This document shows positions 33,333-36,159 of a DNA stretch of 36,159 nucleotides, piece after piece. How positions within the stretch are numbered: position 1 is the stretch's first letter; every line of letters starts with the position of its first letter. The stretch lies in assembly GCA_020720365.1 (NCBI GenBank), contig DYOU01000012.1, forward strand, positions 1-36,159, written 5' to 3'. The notes under the pieces are model-generated. The model had not been told where the DNA came from. It saw nothing but the letters and a program-made list of their open reading frames with translations, and did no database searches. The translations under genes were made by a program, and so were the position numbers. Source of the DNA: Candidatus Elulimicrobium sp. (GTDB lineage Bacteria > Omnitrophota > Gorgyraeia > Zapsychrales > Fredricksoniimonadaceae).

Positions 33333-34799
33333 CTATTCTTCATTATCTCCAAGCTGCTGCTCCACAGGCTTCATTAACGGAAACAGAATAACATCCCGGA
33401 TGCTTGGAGAATTTGTTAGCAACATAACCAGCCGATCGATCCCGATCCCAAGCCCACCTGCGGGAGGCATACCATATTCAAGGGCTCGGACAAAATCTTC
33501 ATCAATACAACGCAAGCCAGTCTCTGTATCATCATGCAGATCTTCCAAAAGGCGTTCACGCTGTTCCTGCGGATCATTCAACTCTGAATAAGCATTCCCT
33601 ACTTCCATGCCCGCGATAAAAAATTCAAAGCGTTTCGACAAAGCCAGATTCTTCGGATCTGTCTTGGCCAACGGGCACAAAAACGTAAAGTAATCCGTAA
33701 AGAATACCGGATCCATGGTAGCATCCTCATCGAGAACTTCCTCAACGATCTTCATGATCGCTGATTTGGTCAAACGATCCAGCTTGTAATAACCCGGACG
33801 CTTGATCTTGACTTTCTCCAACATAATCTCGGCCGAATCATCCGGATTAATATCAAACTTCTCTTTAATAAGCCCCGCAAAACTCACCCGTTTCCATGGC
33901 GTTGTAAAGTCAATCACATATTCTTTGAATTTGACCTTATAATCCCCCGTAATCTCCTTGGCAAGAGAACTAATCAATGTTTCAGTAATGTCCATCATAT
34001 CCTGCATATCTCCATAAGCCTGATAAAGTTCAAGCATGGTAAATTCAGGATTGTGACGGGTTGACACGCCTTCATTACGAAAATTACGATTAATCTCGTA
34101 CACCCGATCCAACCCGCCAACCAACAAACGTTTTAAATACAATTCCGGCGCGATACGAAGAAAAACATCCATATTATAAGCATTATGTTTTGACTGAAAC
34201 GGCCGCCCGCGCGCACCTCCCGCCATCGTCTGCAGCATCGGAGTTTCCACTTCCAGAAAACGACGGCCGTCAAGAAAATTACGAATACAGGAAACGATCC
34301 GGCTGCGTTTAATAAAAACATCACGCACTTCTGGATTCGCGATCATATCTACATACCGCTGACGATAACGGATATCAACGTCTTTTAAACCGTGCCATTT
34401 TTCCGGCAAGCACATCAAGGATTTCGCTAACACAGCAAACTTCTCTACGCGAAGGCTTTGCTGCCCCATCTTGGTGGTGAATAACTTTCCTTCAGCACTG
34501 ATAATATCGCCAATATCAAGTAATTTAAAGACCGCCCACTGTTCCCCTAAAATTGCCTCTTTAAAAAATAACTGCATCCGGCCAGTCTGGTCCATCAAAT
34601 CCAGAAAAAATACTTTTCCGTGATCTCTCATGGCCATGATACGGCCTGCGGTGAACGCCGGCTTTTCTTCAGCAAAACCAGCCAGTACATCGCCAACAGG
34701 TTCTACACCGGTCACCCTCCCGCCATAAGGATCAATGCCCATACTTCTCAAGGAATTTAATTTCTGAATACGGATCTGCTTGATTTCATCAGTTTCCAC
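33333..34799 (-). CDS. lysS: Lysyl-tRNA synthetase, class II
   Basis: 488 aa. An OB-fold anticodon domain (about 45-140) is followed by the class II core: motif 1 near RSRIVSCIRNFLDGRRFLEVETPML, motif 2 RNFRNEGVSTRHNPEFTML, motif 3 GGLGIGIDRLVML. The segment GGARGRPFQSKHNAYNMD differs from the common GGAxARPFxTHHNALD of bacterial LysS. The start is a GTG at 34799, decided by AGGAG 5 nt upstream. First gene of the lysS-lolC-lolD unit, with its own promoter just upstream. The Bacillus cluster also has lysS near mcsA. Confidence 0.94.
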   Translation of the reverse strand: METDEIKQIRIQKLNSLRSMGIDPYGGRVTGVEPVGDVLAGFAEEKPAFTAGRIMAMRDHGKVFFLDLMDQTGRMQLFFKEAILGEQWAVFKLLDIGDIISAEGKLFTTKMGQQSLRVEKFAVLAKSLMCLPEKWHGLKDVDIRYRQRYVDMIANPEVRDVFIKRSRIVSCIRNFLDGRRFLEVETPMLQTMAGGARGRPFQSKHNAYNMDVFLRIAPELYLKRLLVGGLDRVYEINRNFRNEGVSTRHNPEFTMLELYQAYGDMQDMMDITETLISSLAKEITGDYKVKFKEYVIDFTTPWKRVSFAGLIKEKFDINPDDSAEIMLEKVKIKRPGYYKLDRLTKSAIMKIVEEVLDEDATMDPVFFTDYFTFLCPLAKTDPKNLALSKRFEFFIAGMEVGNAYSELNDPQEQRERLLEDLHDDTETGLRCIDEDFVRALEYGMPPAGGLGIGIDRLVMLLTNSPSIRDVILFPLMKPVEQQLGDNEE

Positions 34800-34844
34800 A
34801 ACAACTCCTCATCAATTAAAATTAGAACAATTATTTAATGCCAC

Positions 34845-34874
34845 AGTATACTTTACTATAAATTAAAAGTCCAA
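34845..34874 (-). promoter_or_regulatory. Candidate promoter of lysS
   Basis: The minus strand reads TTGGAC (34874-34869), an 18-bp spacer, then TATACT (34850-34845). The -10 matches 5 of 6 consensus bases and the -35 only 3. The expected transcript start near 34838 gives a leader of about 39 nt with AGGAG. It sits directly downstream of the terminator of the preceding gene. Confidence 0.5.
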
Positions 34875-34876
34875 AT

Positions 34877-34914
34877 GAAAACCTCCGCTCAACCAGCAAC
34901 GGCCAAGCGGAGGC
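34877..34914 (-). terminator. Intrinsic terminator after the repeat-protein gene
   Basis: A perfect 8-bp stem, CCTCCGCT (34882-34889) and AGCGGAGG (34906-34913), with a 16-nt loop. On the minus strand it is followed by TTTTCATTT, so it ends the transcript of the gene at the right edge, about 30 nt after that gene's stop. The plus-strand side lacks a T-tract, so it is one-directional. Confidence 0.8.
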
Positions 34915-34941
34915 TATATAACAATTCGCTGACTATTACTA

Positions 34942-36159
34942 TTAACCCACTGACTCCAACTCACGCACATCCCAACGGCGTGCCAGGAAAAGAACTGGCA
35001 ATGTCTCATTCCTGCCTAACCTTAAATCCTGCCTGCCCTCTTCCGTTGAAAAGCCAAGCAATGACCGCCAATTAACCGGCTGTGCCCCTCCCACAGGTAC
35101 CGGTATAAGGCCGCGCAAATCTTTTTGCAACTGTTGAATCTGCACCGGATCAAATGACGGCACGCCTGCTGCATCAGTTGCGATCACCTTTAAATAATTA
35201 CCATGACCAATGTCAATACCACCATATTGTTGTGCGTTATCGACATTGTCATCCCTGTTTAAAACTATTTCTGATAATCTTGAGTTCAAATATTCCACTT
35301 GACGCTCTCTTCCACCCAGATTATTCGTAATAACAAGGTCTCTTATAAAATCAGAATTATCAAGTGAAGACAATATTATCCTTGTCTGTTCCGGATCAAC
35401 AATTAAAACATAAGCCAAAGGTTCTTGACCCTGAACACCAAAACTATACGCGCTTTCAGCCTTCGATTTTCCTGAAGTAAAATTATTACGATGCATCTTC
35501 TGCATAAAAAGCTTGCCTTCAATCAACATATCCTCTATTGGCTGCCATCCGGTATTGGGTACATACAAGTGCGCCAGGACAATCCGATCCTTCTCAACTT
35601 TGCTGATCGCCGCATTATCCACATTAATCACCTCATTCGCGCCCACCGCATCCTGAGCTGCATCAAATATTTCATCAGACTTTATCGCATTCTCAAGAAA
35701 GCGTTTGATCTTTTCCGGTGGATAATTAAAAAACATGGGCCGCATCGTTGTAGTATAAATGGCCGGCCGGTTTGACCCTCTTGCTGGTATTATTGAAAGA
35801 GTACTTTCATAATCGTTATAAACAGCCTTGACCGTATAATTACCTCCGGCTAACGGTATCATCCAAATATCCCCGGACTTCACAATCTTGTCCTGGATAA
35901 TATCCCGACGAACAATTCTTAATAACTGCGCGCGTGAATATTTTCTATCCCCCTCTTCCTGATCCATGGCAGGATCGATCTCTGATTTAATCTGATTCTC
36001 CAGCGTGGTCTTGATTTTCAATGGAAGATAATTAAGAACATATTCATGAATTGTCATGGAATACAAAATGTTTTCTTGCTTCCCGGATGACACCAATTGA
36101 AGCGTACTCTTCTGATCACTAAAAGAAGCAATAACTGTGTGCTGGCCTCCAACTAACGG
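34942..36159 (-). CDS. Unknown protein with about 100-residue repeats (5' end outside window)
   Basis: The frame is open to the window edge; 405 residues of the C-terminal part are visible and the true start lies outside. Not recognised. A repeat is clear: PLVGGQHTVIASFSDQKSTL at the edge (visible residues 1-20) and PLAGGNYTVKAVYNDYESTL (102-121). These are followed by matching segments, FFNYPPEKIKRFLENAIKS against LNYLPLKIKTTLENQIKS. A weaker third unit may start near 203. The spacing is about 101 residues. Two short stretches (NYLPLKIKTTLENQ-like) look amphipathic; there are no cysteines, membrane helix or lipobox in the visible part. A large extracellular or surface repeat protein is possible. 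A terminator follows the stop. Confidence 0.75.
   Translation of the reverse strand, partial: PLVGGQHTVIASFSDQKSTLQLVSSGKQENILYSMTIHEYVLNYLPLKIKTTLENQIKSEIDPAMDQEEGDRKYSRAQLLRIVRRDIIQDKIVKSGDIWMIPLAGGNYTVKAVYNDYESTLSIIPARGSNRPAIYTTTMRPMFFNYPPEKIKRFLENAIKSDEIFDAAQDAVGANEVINVDNAAISKVEKDRIVLAHLYVPNTGWQPIEDMLIEGKLFMQKMHRNNFTSGKSKAESAYSFGVQGQEPLAYVLIVDPEQTRIILSSLDNSDFIRDLVITNNLGGRERQVEYLNSRLSEIVLNRDDNVDNAQQYGGIDIGHGNYLKVIATDAAGVPSFDPVQIQQLQKDLRGLIPVPVGGAQPVNWRSLLGFSTEEGRQDLRLGRNETLPVLFLARRWDVRELESVG

Noticed and set aside
34800-34941. T-box or riboswitch upstream of lysS
   Set aside because: The leader is only about 40 nt from the candidate promoter to the GTG, too short for a T-box or L-box fold.
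1-36159. CRISPR array, tRNA, rRNA, transposase or prophage genes
   Set aside because: No repeat-spacer pattern, cloverleaf, rRNA-like stretch or transposase-like protein was seen on either strand.

Overview
The window is a dense, chromosomal, housekeeping-type stretch of a diderm bacterium. Nearly every base is coding, gaps are mostly under 40 bp, and many genes overlap by 1-14 bp. I see no rRNA, tRNA, CRISPR array, transposase or phage gene. Two signals point to a poorly cultivated lineage, with Omnitrophota (Ca. Omnitrophica, PVC superphylum) my best guess. First, there is a Firmicutes-like gene order: lysS ... mcsA-mcsB-clpC ... radA-yacL-ispD-ispF ... cysE-cysS ... tmk-holB-ricT-metG. Second, outer-membrane genes are present: an OMP, LptF/LptG, a LolC/LolD pair and MlaE/F/D. 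A short-leader pseudopilin and a repeat protein at the right edge also fit. The taxon is an inference; no marker gene here settles it.

Layout. (1) 1-2080, plus strand: a leader region with a possible promoter, then dihydrolipoamide dehydrogenase overlapping a pseudopilin gene. (2) 2067-5783, minus strand: outer-membrane barrel, small secreted protein, pyrE, a Maf-M48 fusion ORF, and a secreted DUF192 protein. (3) 5784-5908: a divergent intergenic region with a near-consensus plus-strand promoter. (4) 5909-8817, plus strand: comF-lptF-lptG; comF looks leaderless. (5) 8821-31337, minus strand: 24 head-to-tail genes from ilvE to alr, with no gap larger than 36 bp. (6) 31441-34799, minus strand: lysS-lolC-lolD. 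(7) 34800-34941: a lysS promoter next to an intrinsic terminator. (8) 34942 to the right edge: the 3' part of an unknown protein built of about 100-residue repeats.

How the genes work together. The 24-gene run mixes proteostasis (McsA, McsB, ClpC), lipid trafficking (MlaE, MlaF, MlaD and an AsmA/TamB-like periplasmic protein), DNA repair and replication (RadA, delta prime, thymidylate kinase), RNA and translation (YacL-like PIN protein, RicT, CysRS, MetRS, TsaB, TsaE), isoprenoids (IspD, IspF), cysteine (CysE), thiamine (ThiL), S-methyl-thioribose salvage (MtnA) and peptidoglycan (Alr). The envelope modules look as if they were inserted into a Firmicutes-type core: lolCD and ilvE lie between lysS and mcsA, and the Mla block lies between clpC and radA. 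ctsR, disA and gltX, which belong to the Bacillus version of this cluster, are absent from these positions. The most unusual items are the in-frame Maf-M48 fusion with an internal lipobox, the McsB arginine-kinase system in a diderm, the AsmA-like gene within the Mla block, the leaderless comF, the membrane-anchored CysE and the repeat protein at the right edge.
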